Source: Albugo candida
Lineage: Eukaryota; Oomycota; Peronosporomycetes; Albuginales; Albuginaceae
Assembly (NCBI GenBank): GCA_905220665.1
Contig: CAJNAR010000150.1
Location: 62,001-126,000 of the forward strand
Length of the DNA: 64,000 nt
Direction: 5' to 3'
The notes beneath the pieces were generated by a model. It made no database searches. It was not told where the DNA came from and was given only the letters and a program-made list of their open reading frames with translations. Numbering within the stretch: position 1 is the stretch's first letter; every line of letters starts with the position of its first letter. A program made the translations under genes and the position numbers. This document shows positions 23,169 to 34,319 of this stretch, piece after piece.

Positions 23169-25771
23169 TGGTACCAATTCGCGAATAGAGATATTGGAGA
23201 ATGCGCAAAGACCTGCTACTCAACTTGAAGAAGTTATGGAGTAACTGCATAGAATACTGGATGATAGAAAGCCAACTTCGATAAAATTAAATTTAAACAG
23301 CTTTCTTCTACATTGTACTTGAACATGACATGCAAATTACGCATGCCGCCATTTCTGCCGCTAAACCATGATTGTGGCAGGAGTTATAGGTCGTAGAATT
23401 CCACCCATCGTTCCCGTTAACCCTCATCAGGAAGCGCCTGAACAGAGCCGGATGAGATATAGGCGAAATAGGTTACATGATAGATAGATGCTCACAGCCC
23501 TGGATCGCATTTCTTCGTTAGTGTTTTCTATTGTTATAGTTTCGAAGAAAATTCGTTTATAGAGAACACATTGTACCAAATAATTCTATCAGCGTTAAAT
23601 TAGTGCAAGCTGAAACTCCAATGTCACACTAGAAAGATACTCTATGCATTTAATGTCAAGCAGAAACCTGCCCCACGATGTCAGCTGAGTACATGATACA
23701 TTACTAGATCATGAAAGAAGTTTTATACAGGCAGGAGGTTGAGAGAGTAAATTGCTGCTGTTCGCTGGCAGAGTACGTGATTTTATTTTTACTATAAACC
23801 AGTATGGATTTTACCGCATTCTAAGAAATTCCGCTTATCAACTCTGCGATATTGAGATGCCTTTGACCCATTTCCAATTTCTTGGTGGATGGCTTGTGCG
23901 GAAGGAAGCCAAGCGTTCGTCTCAACAACGCCATGCCAAATATAAGCAAGCTCGTAACCATAAGGAAGTATGGGGCAGACAGCCTACATCGTTGAAAGGC
24001 TGCACAGAATGAAGAATGGGAGCGAAGTTTCTACCACGCGTGAGCGACAGTCTACAGCGTGCTAATAGCTTTTACAAAATATAGGAGCATTATAGCTTAG
24101 AAACGTTGTTGCCTGACACTCATTTTGCTTCGGCACGCATGAGTTGCCGTCTCCAAAGCATGTCAACTTGAGCCAGAACAATTCTCCTTAGCTCGAAAGA
24201 TAATCAAATAACTAACGGCTAAAACGGAAATGTCAGCACGACTTGGCCAACCAGAAAAGGTTCAATTTCTCGCAATAAGAATGCCATTATAAATTGGCAT
24301 CATCGGAAGCAATTGCGTTATGAAGTAAAATTAGACGCCGATAATGGGTCATTCCAACGAATTGTTTGAAGATGCATCAAACAACATAAACAAATCGACA
24401 AATAGGCGAGAAAATGATCACTTTGCACATTACATTTTTTGCGAAATCAAAGCCATTCATCACCTGCATCGAAACTCATTTGCATTGACGATACATTGCA
24501 TCTAATCTCTTGACAAAGAAAATCCACATCTTACCTTATCTGGCCTTAAAATCTGCCGAAAATCATAGACCCTCACATCCAATTTTCTCTCTCTCAGATC
24601 ACGTATTGCAGAAACCAGGCTAAGGATGATTGTATGTACCTAGATTGGCACATTGATGCCAGCTTTAGAGCTCGTACTGTTGGAGCTGAATTAACTTTGG
24701 CACTTTTGACGTGCTCATGACTCTAATCTTATAAGATATCCATTATTATATTCTTTTAGCTCATGTTGCATACTAATCAAAGAAATAGTCACATACGGCT
24801 TCCGTGATAGTAGTTGCTTCTCAGTGTTAGAAAGATATGTGTATTGGGTTGATACGTACCGTGCTTGAGCTACTCCAGCTCTCATAAAAGGAGATCAGCA
24901 ACGATTACGTAGCTACTTGTTCCAACAGTTCGTTGTTGTCCGAATGCAGAAGCCTTGTGGCATATGTCAGCAAAAGAAGCTCGCACAAATGGCTCTGTTC
25001 AGAACGCGTGATTTGAACATACGTCAAGCATTTTTAGTACCGAGCGAGCCGACTAAAGGAAAAGTGACCACCGTGACGAAAGCAAGATCAGCTTGAGAAC
25101 TAGCGTGTCTAAAGTCTGCGAGAAATGATGTGTTTTTGTGGCTGGACTTCATACGCTTGGAGGCCCATGTTAGAGATGAACCATATTATTGTCCAAAGCG
25201 CTTCAAGAATGTCCTGACTCTGGGATTCTGCTGGCAGAATCGATTGTAATCGAATTCGAATTCGCGTCAAGACCACATTATCACCGAGCTTCATTCGCTA
25301 TTTTGAAAAGCAAAGAGAGCACACGAATCCTTCATTATGCTCGGCAGTTAACCGTCTTGGCAGGAGCGAATGAACACCAACCTTGGCAACTGTCGTCAAA
25401 TGTCGGAATGTTTGGGCACATAACAATCTGCTGAATTGAAGTACGGGATTACACCAGATGCTTTCGGTTTTTATCTATTAAAGTGCATAGAGGCTGAACG
25501 CAAAATGTGGTGAAAAGTTGGCGTAAATCCCAAGCAAACCGAGCACGGACGAAAACCGAAAAGCGCATACAGTTAAGTTTGTCAGTTCCCGAAAACCTGC
25601 CAACACATACAAACAGTAATCTGATCCGACTGCCCGGCTGGTCCACTACTGTTTTGTCTTTCAAAGTATTGAATATGTCAAGCTTGATAACGACTCTGTT
25701 GAGGAATGCACACGGTTTGGGAGTAAAAGTATGTATTGAATTATATAAAGGAAAAAGGGATAAGGGATTTT
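23169..25771. other. Gene-poor stretch; contains one copy of a dispersed repeat
   Basis: Frames such as 23752-24012 (plus) and 25507-25788 (plus) have no recognisable content. The repeat copy at about 24788-24865 is listed separately. Confidence 0.4.
24788..24865 (+). repeat. Dispersed repeat, copy 1 (copy 2 near 28880-28982)
   Basis: The stretch from CACATACGGCTTCCGTGATA through TAGTTGCTTCTCAGTGTT and AAGATATGTGTATTGGG to TACGTACCGT recurs at 28880-28982 as a diverged copy (CACAGACGGCTCCCTTGATT, GTAGTTGCTTCTCAGTGTTG, AGATATATGTATTAGG, TACCTACCGT). Copy 2 carries about 20 extra bases after the CAGTGTTG segment. No coding potential is visible. It may be the end of a larger element. Confidence 0.6.
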
Positions 25772-26734
25772 TCATTCGGATTTTTTGAAAGATAATCTGT
25801 TGAACGTACCTGTAACTTTCTTCGTCAGCTGCTTCACTGCTTTTCTCCCTTTTTTTTTTGCGGACTCCTGTAGCTTTCCAATTCGACTAGGCTTCTTGTC
25901 ACCTTGGGACGAATCAGAGTCGGATTCGGCCGCGTCATCCGAATCGTTTTCAGGTTCTTCATAGTTGGATACGGCCATGTTATTTCTATGGTCACCAATT
26001 TCACCAGAGCGGGATCCGTACGCACGATCAATGTGGTTTCCAGATTCATCCGAGGAGTCAGATGCATCAGAGTCGGCATCGACCGCGCTGGATGAAGGAC
26101 CTTCAGAACCGGGTTCGGGTTGATAAGGTTTGTATGGAAGCATGGGAGGTGCCCGTTGGTGAGTATGAGGTGGTCCAGGGAGGGGAGCTGTATAACCACG
26201 AGCGGGTGCACCATTTTCGGGCTTATCATAAGGAGATGCGATTGCAAGTGGGAGATGATTCTGATGAGTGGAAGAGTGCTGTGAATATAGTTGTTGGCCA
26301 GAAGGGAGACGTGGATACTGTTGATGGTGAACTTGTGCTTGTGGTGGTGCTTGATGTTGGCGTAGAAGATACTCATACATCTCCCATTCATTATTTTCTT
26401 TCACAGCTTGCACATTATGCAAATCATTATGATGATAGCTATGCGGTATTAAAGTGTCCTCTCCCTCGAACTCGTCATGTGGTACCGAGTATATATTACC
26501 ATAGTCCATAAGTTCATCTGTTCCGACTGGATAATTATACGAGTAATGGCTTTGGTGATTCATTAGATTTCGACTGGAGACGGGATTGCTTTTGATGACT
26601 TTTGCGCTGGAGTCCATTCTTACTCCGTCGATGTTGCTTGTATCCTTTTTTTCTTCAATACCTTCTCGCAGTGCCATTCCATGAGACGTGGTTGCAAGGA
26701 CCAGCATATTCGCGACCGAGATGTGAGCTTTCAT
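25772..26734 (-). CDS. Predicted secreted low-complexity protein, 320 aa
   Basis: One long frame starting with ATG. Residues 1-20 (MKAHISVANMLVLATTSHGM) look like a modest signal peptide. The mature part is rich in His, Gln and Pro between about 95 and 205 (for example HQAPPQAQVHHQQYPRLPSG), then has an acidic Asp/Ser block (AVDADSDASDSSDES and a second one further on), and ends in a strongly basic helix-prone tail (KKKGRKAVKQLTKKV). There are no cysteines. I recognise no domain. The opposite strand is also open for 149 codons here, but composition and the signal peptide favour the minus strand. Its position in a sparse region fits a lineage-specific secreted protein, possibly acting in the host. 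Confidence 0.6.
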   Translation of the reverse strand: MKAHISVANMLVLATTSHGMALREGIEEKKDTSNIDGVRMDSSAKVIKSNPVSSRNLMNHQSHYSYNYPVGTDELMDYGNIYSVPHDEFEGEDTLIPHSYHHNDLHNVQAVKENNEWEMYEYLLRQHQAPPQAQVHHQQYPRLPSGQQLYSQHSSTHQNHLPLAIASPYDKPENGAPARGYTAPLPGPPHTHQRAPPMLPYKPYQPEPGSEGPSSSAVDADSDASDSSDESGNHIDRAYGSRSGEIGDHRNNMAVSNYEEPENDSDDAAESDSDSSQGDKKPSRIGKLQESAKKKGRKAVKQLTKKVTGTFNRLSFKKSE

Positions 26735-29437
26735 CGTATTAGGAGATTGTTTTGGACAAGGAAAATTGCAGAATGAGTAGAATTGAACGCGATGCAGATT
26801 TGTAGAATGCCGATCAATCCAGTAGAAGCCAGATTGCGGAGTGGTTCGATGTCGCTTCTCTACGACAACAGAGTTGTACCCCTACGTGCATGCAACCGGA
26901 GCGAGCTTTCCGGTCTCGTTCCAAGTGGTCAATGCTCTTACATTTATCGCGTTGTAAATTTTACAACTTCGAATCAGTAAATCGATGCCACGTTTGAGAT
27001 TACAAGCAAGATATATATGCGATGTTGTTACTCGAATGTAGCACAAAACGTTGATCAACGAAAATTGCTTGAATCAAGTCTTTTCTTATTCTTGCGCTGA
27101 AAGAGAGCTTATAACTTGACAGACTCTACTTCGCTTGAAAGCAGTGATTACATTCATAATGATGTTTACGAGCTCCTGTTTACACGCACAAATAGTTGCA
27201 ACAATATTGGCGCTTTACATTTTTTACTACAATAGCAGAAAGAACCTCGTCAGGTTGGTACGGAAAGATGGTTATAGTGGTACACTTCCGAAGAAGTAGG
27301 CGACCTCATCCGCTTCCGAAAATTCAGCCTTCGTCGTGCGTGATTCGACGTGCTCATTACAAGAAAAAAAAAGTCCAGGCACAGATAGTGTGCATCAAAG
27401 TCCGTATGTTTGTGCTCAAATTAGAGGACCCTCCAGTCGATTCACTTTACAATAATCACCAAGGTTCACCCATGCCAAACAACACAACAAAGGTATTTTG
27501 TAGCTTTGATTCTTATCAGTATTAGTCATGCTGAAAGGTGCATTGGAAACTTCATCATCATCTGTCAAGCCATTGTACAGACCGTTCATATACTGATACG
27601 ACTCGCATTTCAATTAGACCGAGTAGGTCGTCTGTTTACATTCATATGACATCATGAATTTTGACGAATATGTGTGTTCCTACAAATACAAGCATGCAAT
27701 GTGAGAAAGTATGTGTCGTGACAATAAACGCGCTCTTATTCTGCTCCATCTATTTACGCTGAGCAAAGCTTGGACTTAAGATCACATAGTTGGAAGTATA
27801 ATAAGGTATAGAGATTAGTCAGTCTCGAGATATTTGAATGATGGGTGGACGTCGATCATTGCCTTTTAGTTGACGGTGAATGTTCTTATTTAGATACGAT
27901 AGGGTTATTGAAGCAGGCTTTGCTATGAACAGCTACTGCTTTGTAGCCTAAAAGCATTAATGATGATTCTGATTGTTACTAGTAGCACATTATTTGTGAT
28001 AGGAGATGCTTATGATTGAAGCTGCAGACTTGAACAAAGCGTGGATCAAGTCGTCATGCCTTTTTTGAGGTCAAATGGAAAAAGTAACATTCTTGTCAGA
28101 ACTGCGTACTGAATCGCTGAGCTACTTGATACAAATCTCCTGCGGGGTGAGATACAATTCTGAAGACTTGTTGCACATAGGTGTGGACTGCTTCATCTTA
28201 GAATGATGTCGACTTTGTGGCAGCAGAACTGTAGATCCCGTAACCAAAAAGGTAGTAGTTCGCCAGCTAGTCGTTTTGCTCCAGCCTCGATCAAATAGAG
28301 TCTCGGATAGAAAAGCATGCTAATATTCCGATGTTGTAGTGTAGCGGCCTTGAACTATCCCGTATCGAACTGTGTGGAAATCTGCAAACGATAATTGGAA
28401 GACTCGATGGGACAACGTGCTGCTTCGACGTGCTGTAAGATTTGGTTAATGTTTGCCTCGCCCTGGCTTGACTCCAAACATATATAGCTACAGACTTGCC
28501 AGTTTGTAAGAGCTTTGTTGCATTCTAACTGATGTAATGATAGAGAGAATCATTTAAGCAGTAGCCATATTATTATCAGAAAATCAAGTAAATAAGAGTT
28601 CTGTATCATGTTGAAGAGCTACCTTAAATGAAAACGTAGATGCCACTCTTATGCGCGGTGCAATCGTTCGAATCTGTTTGGATAATCGTATTGAAGCTGA
28701 TGATAGGTAAGGAATAGGGATGGATGAGAAGGACACATTTCCTACCCACAATGCATTTCGGCGCTGTAGAAGATAATTACGCTTACGCTTTGAGTATATT
28801 TCCTTGTAAGAAGTCGATCTAGTTGCGCGCGATCGCACAGAAAGAAATATTGTTATCTATCTCTCAGTTTCGACGCTACAAGTCACAGACGGCTCCCTTG
28901 ATTGTAGTTGCTTCTCAGTGTTGATCACCGCAAAGCTCAAGCAAGAAGATATATGTATTAGGCTCTTTATACCTACCGTTCTGTCACATCAATTCAATGA
29001 TTAGATTCCTGAACAAACAGATCTCAAATGAAGACCATGCATATGTCGAGACAACTCTGTAAGCACCCCATTGAAAGATACTGCCTGGTGAAACCACAAA
29101 TTGATTTACTTCTCTTTTCTTGTCAGACAATCTATACATTCACCTGAGGCGCGCAACTCAGTGTTTATTATAACGCGTCAATATTTCTAAAAAAAAATTA
29201 TACTATAGTACTCTGAAAGCGCTGCGCTCGATGCAAGAGGGCCTGCACATGGGAATCAACGAGTACTTTAGCAGTTTCTTGTAGATGTCTCATTGAACGC
29301 ACAAATTCCACTGTGCACGGTCTCCGAGTACTCAAATCAAGATACTATCACAATATTAACGCTACTCCCATAAGCGTACTGACTGTTTTGTCCTTTCTGA
29401 ATCGTACAACCAGCACGCATACATTCTCATACGCAAC
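26735..29437. other. Gene-poor stretch upstream of the large secreted protein
   Basis: Only short frames are present (27196-27525 is the longest, with no motif). It contains the second copy of the dispersed repeat. Confidence 0.4.
28880..28982 (+). repeat. Dispersed repeat, copy 2
   Basis: Diverged copy of the sequence at 24788-24865, in the same orientation, with about 20 extra bases in the middle (around 28924-28948). Both copies lie in gene-poor DNA some 4 kb apart. Confidence 0.6.
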
Positions 29438-31693
29438 ATGGTGTTCTTCTCCGTCACCCTTCTCGCAATCATATTCCTCAGCATTCAATGCATCCCAACT
29501 CATAATGCGTCTGAATCCCTTCAGAATACTTTCTTCTATCCAAATTCATCAACTTCCCCAAATCAGAACATAGTCGAGTTACCCTCTAAAAACTCTTCAA
29601 TAACAGAACTCTCGGAGCATCAAAATGATGAAAATTGCGGAAAACCGCAGCCCGGGCAAAACTTTGCATTGTTTTATCTCTTTTGTTACCGTCAGAGGTA
29701 TCCCATTCAGGATATAATGAGCTTATATTTCGGCATCGGAATGAAAATCAAACACAACATGGAGCACATTTATAGGGACGGAATGTCTGTTGTCTTCAAA
29801 TCGACGCCTAAAATGTTCAATCGCGCTGCAAAGAGTTTCGGTGCGTATACGATGAAAACACTCGTTTTTCCAAAGTTGTACGCATACGGAAAGTCCTTTG
29901 TCGACTCACTCGCAAAACTTTATGTTTCTTTGTGGAGAAACGAATTGGAACAAGCAAACAATCGATTTCAAAGTATGACTTTCGATGAAAAAAGCAAACT
30001 TTGGAAGCGGCTGACTGAAAACAAATTCGATCAATACGCCGTCCTCGTGCAAGAACGCAATAAAAGCGGTAGAATCGAAGCGTATAAAGCGGATGGAGTG
30101 TATCGAGTCTACGGCGCATACGCGACGCATTATAAAGCGATAAATAGTGAGTACGAGGCTTCCGTGTATTTCCGAGAAGATGAAGAGGAAGAGATCAGAT
30201 TTAGAGCTTCCGATCGACAATTTCTTCCGAGGCTATCATTACCTCCTTCCATCGCGTTCCCGTGGCCGTGGTCAAGCGAACTAATAAAGCGGAGAAGCTC
30301 AATTCTCATAATGAAAGAGTACCTGGAAGCATTCCAACGCTCTTTCACCACCTCAGAGCCCAATAATGGTACCTCCAGCAACGATACAAGCTCGAATACA
30401 AATGACTTGGCCCATCAATACCTCCGATATGTTCACGATATGGATCCCGAGCCCAGCGGTTTGAATGAGTTGAGATATTTGAGTGACGGTGGGAGTCTTA
30501 TGAGTGGAAATGGAGCATCGAATCGCTCAAAGTGTCTGAATGAACAGCTTTGGTCATTCCACTACGCTACAGGGATCCCTGATCTCACCATCTACAAAGT
30601 TGCTAATGCATCCGATGCGATATTTCCCAATTTTACAGAGTTCCTGGCCACAACATGTAACAATACCACGTCTTTCTTACAATCACTCGATATTGAGACA
30701 GCAAATTCCTCCGAGAGCGATTGGAATGACGAGAATGGAGATTGTCCTTCAAATTGTGCACCAACGATTCCAAACTATTCTTTGAATCGATCGATTGTGT
30801 ATGAAGCCTCCATTCCCTTTTATACGTATCCATTCTTCCGTTTTTCTAAGAAAATTGAGTGGAGGCGATCAGGAGTGACCATTTTCACTCCGAATCTGAT
30901 GGAATACGTTCTTTGTCAGCGATTCTATCAATGTGCAAATGGGAATCGAGTCCAACGCGTCCTTCTTATCAAGGAAATCATCCAAGACGCAACTCTGCAT
31001 GAGCTGAAAGGCATTTCCAGTGGTATCCAAGCGTCATCGACGGTCTGGTTTTCTCAAGAAGATCGAAATTCGGACGAGTATGCGGACGCAATCCTCGGCT
31101 TTGCGTCCAACATTCTTGAAAACCTCACTGTCAAACAGCCTGGGGACTCATCTCCAACACTCGGGGAAGCGCTTTATCGCCGCATGGAAGCGGCTGACTC
31201 GATTCTCCATTCGGACTCATACTATACGTACTCCACTGAAGCGCGTGCATCAATTCAGCAGTACGATATCGCTCCGCTGACAGAATTTTCGGAAGACGAA
31301 CTACTCAATTTGATCGATTTCACTCAATCCATCACATACAAATTGTCAAATGAAATCAACGCATATGTCCAACGACGTCGTGAAAACAGCCTTTACAGCC
31401 TCCTTTTGAATGCCACAAAGCATCGACAGCGATATGACACTCGAAAAGCGTTGACAGAGATCGCCATGTTGTCAGATCATCGAGCAGCGGGCTTTTTAGT
31501 TTACGAAACCAATCGGCTGAATGTTGTGTACCGAGACCTGAGGGTACCGCATCCATTTCACTTCATTATGCGCTTATTGATACGCCTTCACGAGAGTCAG
31601 TTGCTTCTCTTAAAAGAATCCAAAAGGATTGTGATCTGTGGTACGCTCACAGAATTCAATTTGTCGTACGTTCGCTGTCAGCGAGCGCACTGA
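29438..31693 (+). CDS. Large predicted secreted protein, 751 aa, no recognised domain
   Basis: An uninterrupted ATG-started frame. Residues 1-18 are a strong signal peptide (FFSVTLLAIIFLSIQC). I see no transmembrane helix afterwards and many N-glycosylation sequons (for example at NAS, NSS and NNT sites throughout), so an extracellular or vacuolar glycoprotein is likely. Cysteines are spread through the protein, with a pair CPSNC near residue 436. The sequence has a mixed helical character with no repeat. The frame is intact over 2.2 kb, which argues for selection. I cannot assign a function; in this setting it could be a host-directed or cell-surface protein. The next downstream frame starts 40 bp after the stop. 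Confidence 0.7.
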   Translation: MVFFSVTLLAIIFLSIQCIPTHNASESLQNTFFYPNSSTSPNQNIVELPSKNSSITELSEHQNDENCGKPQPGQNFALFYLFCYRQRYPIQDIMSLYFGIGMKIKHNMEHIYRDGMSVVFKSTPKMFNRAAKSFGAYTMKTLVFPKLYAYGKSFVDSLAKLYVSLWRNELEQANNRFQSMTFDEKSKLWKRLTENKFDQYAVLVQERNKSGRIEAYKADGVYRVYGAYATHYKAINSEYEASVYFREDEEEEIRFRASDRQFLPRLSLPPSIAFPWPWSSELIKRRSSILIMKEYLEAFQRSFTTSEPNNGTSSNDTSSNTNDLAHQYLRYVHDMDPEPSGLNELRYLSDGGSLMSGNGASNRSKCLNEQLWSFHYATGIPDLTIYKVANASDAIFPNFTEFLATTCNNTTSFLQSLDIETANSSESDWNDENGDCPSNCAPTIPNYSLNRSIVYEASIPFYTYPFFRFSKKIEWRRSGVTIFTPNLMEYVLCQRFYQCANGNRVQRVLLIKEIIQDATLHELKGISSGIQASSTVWFSQEDRNSDEYADAILGFASNILENLTVKQPGDSSPTLGEALYRRMEAADSILHSDSYYTYSTEARASIQQYDIAPLTEFSEDELLNLIDFTQSITYKLSNEINAYVQRRRENSLYSLLLNATKHRQRYDTRKALTEIAMLSDHRAAGFLVYETNRLNVVYRDLRVPHPFHFIMRLLIRLHESQLLLLKESKRIVICGTLTEFNLSYVRCQRAH

Positions 31694-31733
31694 GTGGCTT
31701 TTGTAACGCGATAATATAAAAAGAGTCATTTGA

Positions 31734-32339
31734 TTGATTTCTTACAAACACTCTTTTTATTTTGTATTTTGTGGTTTGCATTTTGTACGGAATGAAAGAA
31801 TTTGTGACAGGAAAAGTGGCAGAGAAATTGCGTGCGAAAGGATCGTTTTCATATCACTCGACAATGAAAACTTTCCATCGCGTGTTGAAGCTGTATGGAA
31901 AAAGTATTGTTCTGTGTATTTGGGAGCAAATAGAGACATTACATTTGTCAAATCGCAACGAAAAAGCAATTACACTTATTATGACACCACATATCGTCTT
32001 ATTGGGTGTATTACTGCTGAAATGTATCGGAAATTCACACATGCAAGTGATGGTGAGGTTTTATACACAATGTATCGCTTTTTGACACGTTCGTTACAGT
32101 GTCGTGTTGGCATTGCATTGGTATTGGTGTCGTCCACTTTATTTACAATCATTCACTCGGCACTTCGTCTCTATATGAATATCTGTTGCTGTATACCATC
32201 TCTTTGGTATGTATTGAGAGCTCTGCAGTGTGTAGGAACAGCACTTTATATGTGCACAAGTGTTCTGCCTTTAGCTCAGACGTCAGAGTCGCAATCGGTA
32301 AGCCACAAATTATGCAGCGATTTGATTGCAAACTGGTAA
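31734..32339 (+). CDS. Possible membrane protein, 201 aa, unrecognised
   Basis: The frame is open for 201 codons. Its second half has two hydrophobic segments (about residues 121-140, VGIALVLVSSTLFTIIHSAL, and 145-180), while the middle is soluble-looking (VEAVWKKYCSVYLG). No family is recognised. A second plus-strand frame overlaps it at 31762-32085, and either could be spurious, or the real gene could be spliced from parts of both. It lies directly downstream of the large secreted protein. Confidence 0.3.
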   Translation: MISYKHSFYFVFCGLHFVRNERICDRKSGREIACERIVFISLDNENFPSRVEAVWKKYCSVYLGANRDITFVKSQRKSNYTYYDTTYRLIGCITAEMYRKFTHASDGEVLYTMYRFLTRSLQCRVGIALVLVSSTLFTIIHSALRLYMNICCCIPSLWYVLRALQCVGTALYMCTSVLPLAQTSESQSVSHKLCSDLIANW

Positions 32340-32552
32340 GCAGGTGATAGTAAACCATATGCAACCTCACACAATCTTATTCGTGCAGCGAGATGGGCTT
32401 TTTACGCCGTCTGAGTCATTTTATTGGCGCCATACTTTTCCTTGAGCTCATTTCAATACTTTTGCTGTGTGACGCAATTCGATCATGTCGGAGCTTTTAT
32501 TTGAGACATATCCTCTCACAACAAACATACAAATTTTCAGACTAAGATTGTA

Positions 32553-33461
32553 TTAGAATTTGTATACATTTTTCGATGAGTATTCGAGCTCCTTAAGTAA
32601 TCCCTCGAGATCGCCTTGACTCATGTCTTTTGATCGCTCACCGCATATCAAATGCATCATTCCGGGCGGTCCACAGACACACACAAGTATCTCATTGCTG
32701 GGTGACGGCATTACTTCTTGAATCATCTCTTTTGTAATTGTCCCTGAAAGACCCTCCCATTCTTTTGAGGGACGAGATATCACATGATGTACCTCAAATT
32801 GAGGATACAAAAACTGCATAGCATCCAATTCATCTTGCAGGTACATGTCCTGTTCCGTCGAATTGGCAAACAGTAACACCACTTGCGTTTGATCGTTTGG
32901 ATTCCGGCAAATCTCTTTGGCAATTTGTAGCATCGGTGTGAGTCCCGAGCCTCCCGCAATCAAACCGATTTTTTTATAAGTGTTTGGCTCATACGGTAAC
33001 TTCATTTTGGGTCCTTTGATTTCCACAGTGTCGCCAGGTTTGAGGTCGCACAGATGTTTACTCATAATGCCTTTTGGGTACTCCTTCACCACCAACTCAA
33101 TGTATCCCCGCTCGCTGTTGAGGTTGACGGGAGTATACGGTCGTATAGTTTGTTTATTATTGATTTTTGCGCGGGTGAGGAGACAACTCGCAACGGGTAA
33201 ACCCATTTCGTGTCCCTCAGAGGGGAGATCCAGGATAATTCGCTTTACGTTATGATTCAAGCGCTCAATGCTGCGTACAGGGAAGGAGCGGAATTCATTA
33301 GGATCAAGTGCGGTCGTTTTATCCGATTTCTCATTTTCACAGTCCGCGACGGTATGATGGAAGGCGCAAAGCGAGTAGAGACTCAGTGAGGATAAACCTG
33401 AAGTATATGAGAGTTTTTTTAAATTGAGTGTCGAGCGGTAAAACTGACTGGCGAATCTCAT
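32553..33461 (-). CDS. NADH-cytochrome b5 reductase, 302 aa
   Basis: A single exon. The N-terminal 40 residues (MRFASQFYRSTLNLKKL, then a hydrophobic stretch) suit an outer mitochondrial membrane anchor as in the MCR1 type. The FAD domain has the RPYTPV motif that contacts flavin, GIMSKHL, and the G-D-x-V-E-IKGP segment; the NADH domain has GGSGLTPMLQ and, near the end, CGPPGM. The final residues KNVYKF match the usual C-terminal F of the family. The enzyme passes electrons from NADH to cytochrome b5 or related acceptors for fatty-acid desaturation, sterol synthesis and ascorbate recycling. Its start is only 81 bp from the divergent gene at 33543. Confidence 0.93.
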   Translation of the reverse strand: MRFASQFYRSTLNLKKLSYTSGLSSLSLYSLCAFHHTVADCENEKSDKTTALDPNEFRSFPVRSIERLNHNVKRIILDLPSEGHEMGLPVASCLLTRAKINNKQTIRPYTPVNLNSERGYIELVVKEYPKGIMSKHLCDLKPGDTVEIKGPKMKLPYEPNTYKKIGLIAGGSGLTPMLQIAKEICRNPNDQTQVVLLFANSTEQDMYLQDELDAMQFLYPQFEVHHVISRPSKEWEGLSGTITKEMIQEVMPSPSNEILVCVCGPPGMMHLICGERSKDMSQGDLEGLLKELEYSSKNVYKF

Positions 33462-33542
33462 TGAGGCGTCTCGATTGCGATTTTCCCCTCAAAAGGTGGG
33501 TGCGTAAATACCTGTCAGAATTTATTATACGAACAAGGAGTG

Positions 33543-34063
33543 ATGGACGCACACGCAGCAAGAAGAAGAATGCTCGTATTATGGACGGCGATGGAGCGCG
33601 CATCTGTGGGTATTGTGACTAAAGATCGGTATGAAAATGAGGTGGAAGTAGGACTACGATGATGAGAGTGTGTACAGGACAGTTGTGACAGCGAAAGCAG
33701 TGATTCCGAATAGATATCAAACGCTTTTCGCGGTGGAAAAATTGGAGACACCGCTTGGGGTGTATCCTGAAGCGTTATTGCGGGAAAAGGATATATCTCA
33801 AATGTATTTGGAGCTGACAAACGAGCAAATAGGCATGTTGCGTGAGGATATAAATCGAGAGGAGACAATTTGATTTGATTTTATAGTGAGTGGGAGGATG
33901 AGGCTACCTCAGAGAAATCAATGAGGTGGAGGAACGATTAAACAAACTTTTGGATAGTGAAAATGCAGTTTATTACTTATCCCATCGTATTGCTGCGACT
34001 TGGCTTGGTTCCTTCCCAGTTGACATAAAATCAAATACATCGCTCATTTTTCATTCGATATAA
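33543..34063 (+). CDS. Small protein with coiled-coil character, 137 aa, unrecognised
   Basis: Model of three exons: 33543-33605, 33652-33841 and 33903-34063, with introns of 46 and 61 nt. The second and third exons clearly read as protein (NRYQTLFAVEKLETPLGVYP, then LRYLREINEVEERLNKLLDS). The last part ends in YYLSHRIAATWLGSFPVDIK. The first exon is the least certain; its intron starts GTGGGT. No known domain is evident to me. The gene shares a very short divergent intergenic region with the cytochrome b5 reductase gene. A small helical subunit of a larger complex is a guess only. Confidence 0.5.
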
Positions 34064-34104
34064 TTAGTATTGTGTCCACAGACTACACGTCCGGAAATGA
34101 ACTA

Positions 34105-34319
34105 TCAGGGACATCCCATTGCATCCAATACATCGACAATCCATTCAATGTTTTCAACGGGAAAAATACTTTGAAGTTGCGACTCATCGATCACAAACAA
34201 ACATGTAATTCATAATTGCTAACGTGAATACTCCGAGAAAACAAATGACTACTCACTTCCTCTCTATATACACTCATCACACTTTTTACTCCACACTCAA
34301 ATCGTCGCCCTTCCCTCAT
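34105..34319 (-). CDS. Possible small spliced gene or 3' exons of one, unrecognised
   Basis: The last exon 34182-34105 reads SQLQSIFPVENIEWIVDVLD before the stop and looks like real protein. A 74-nt GT-AG intron (34183-34256) would join it in phase to 34319-34257 (MREGRRFECGV). Upstream on the minus strand there are Cys-rich open stretches, but I could not join them in a consistent phase. Treat this as the 3' part of an uncertain gene, convergent with the gene ending at 34063. Confidence 0.25.

Noticed and set aside
26062..26511. 149-codon plus-strand frame opposite the secreted low-complexity gene
   Set aside because: It mirrors the biased codons of the minus-strand gene (His/Gln/Asp-rich) and has no features of its own.
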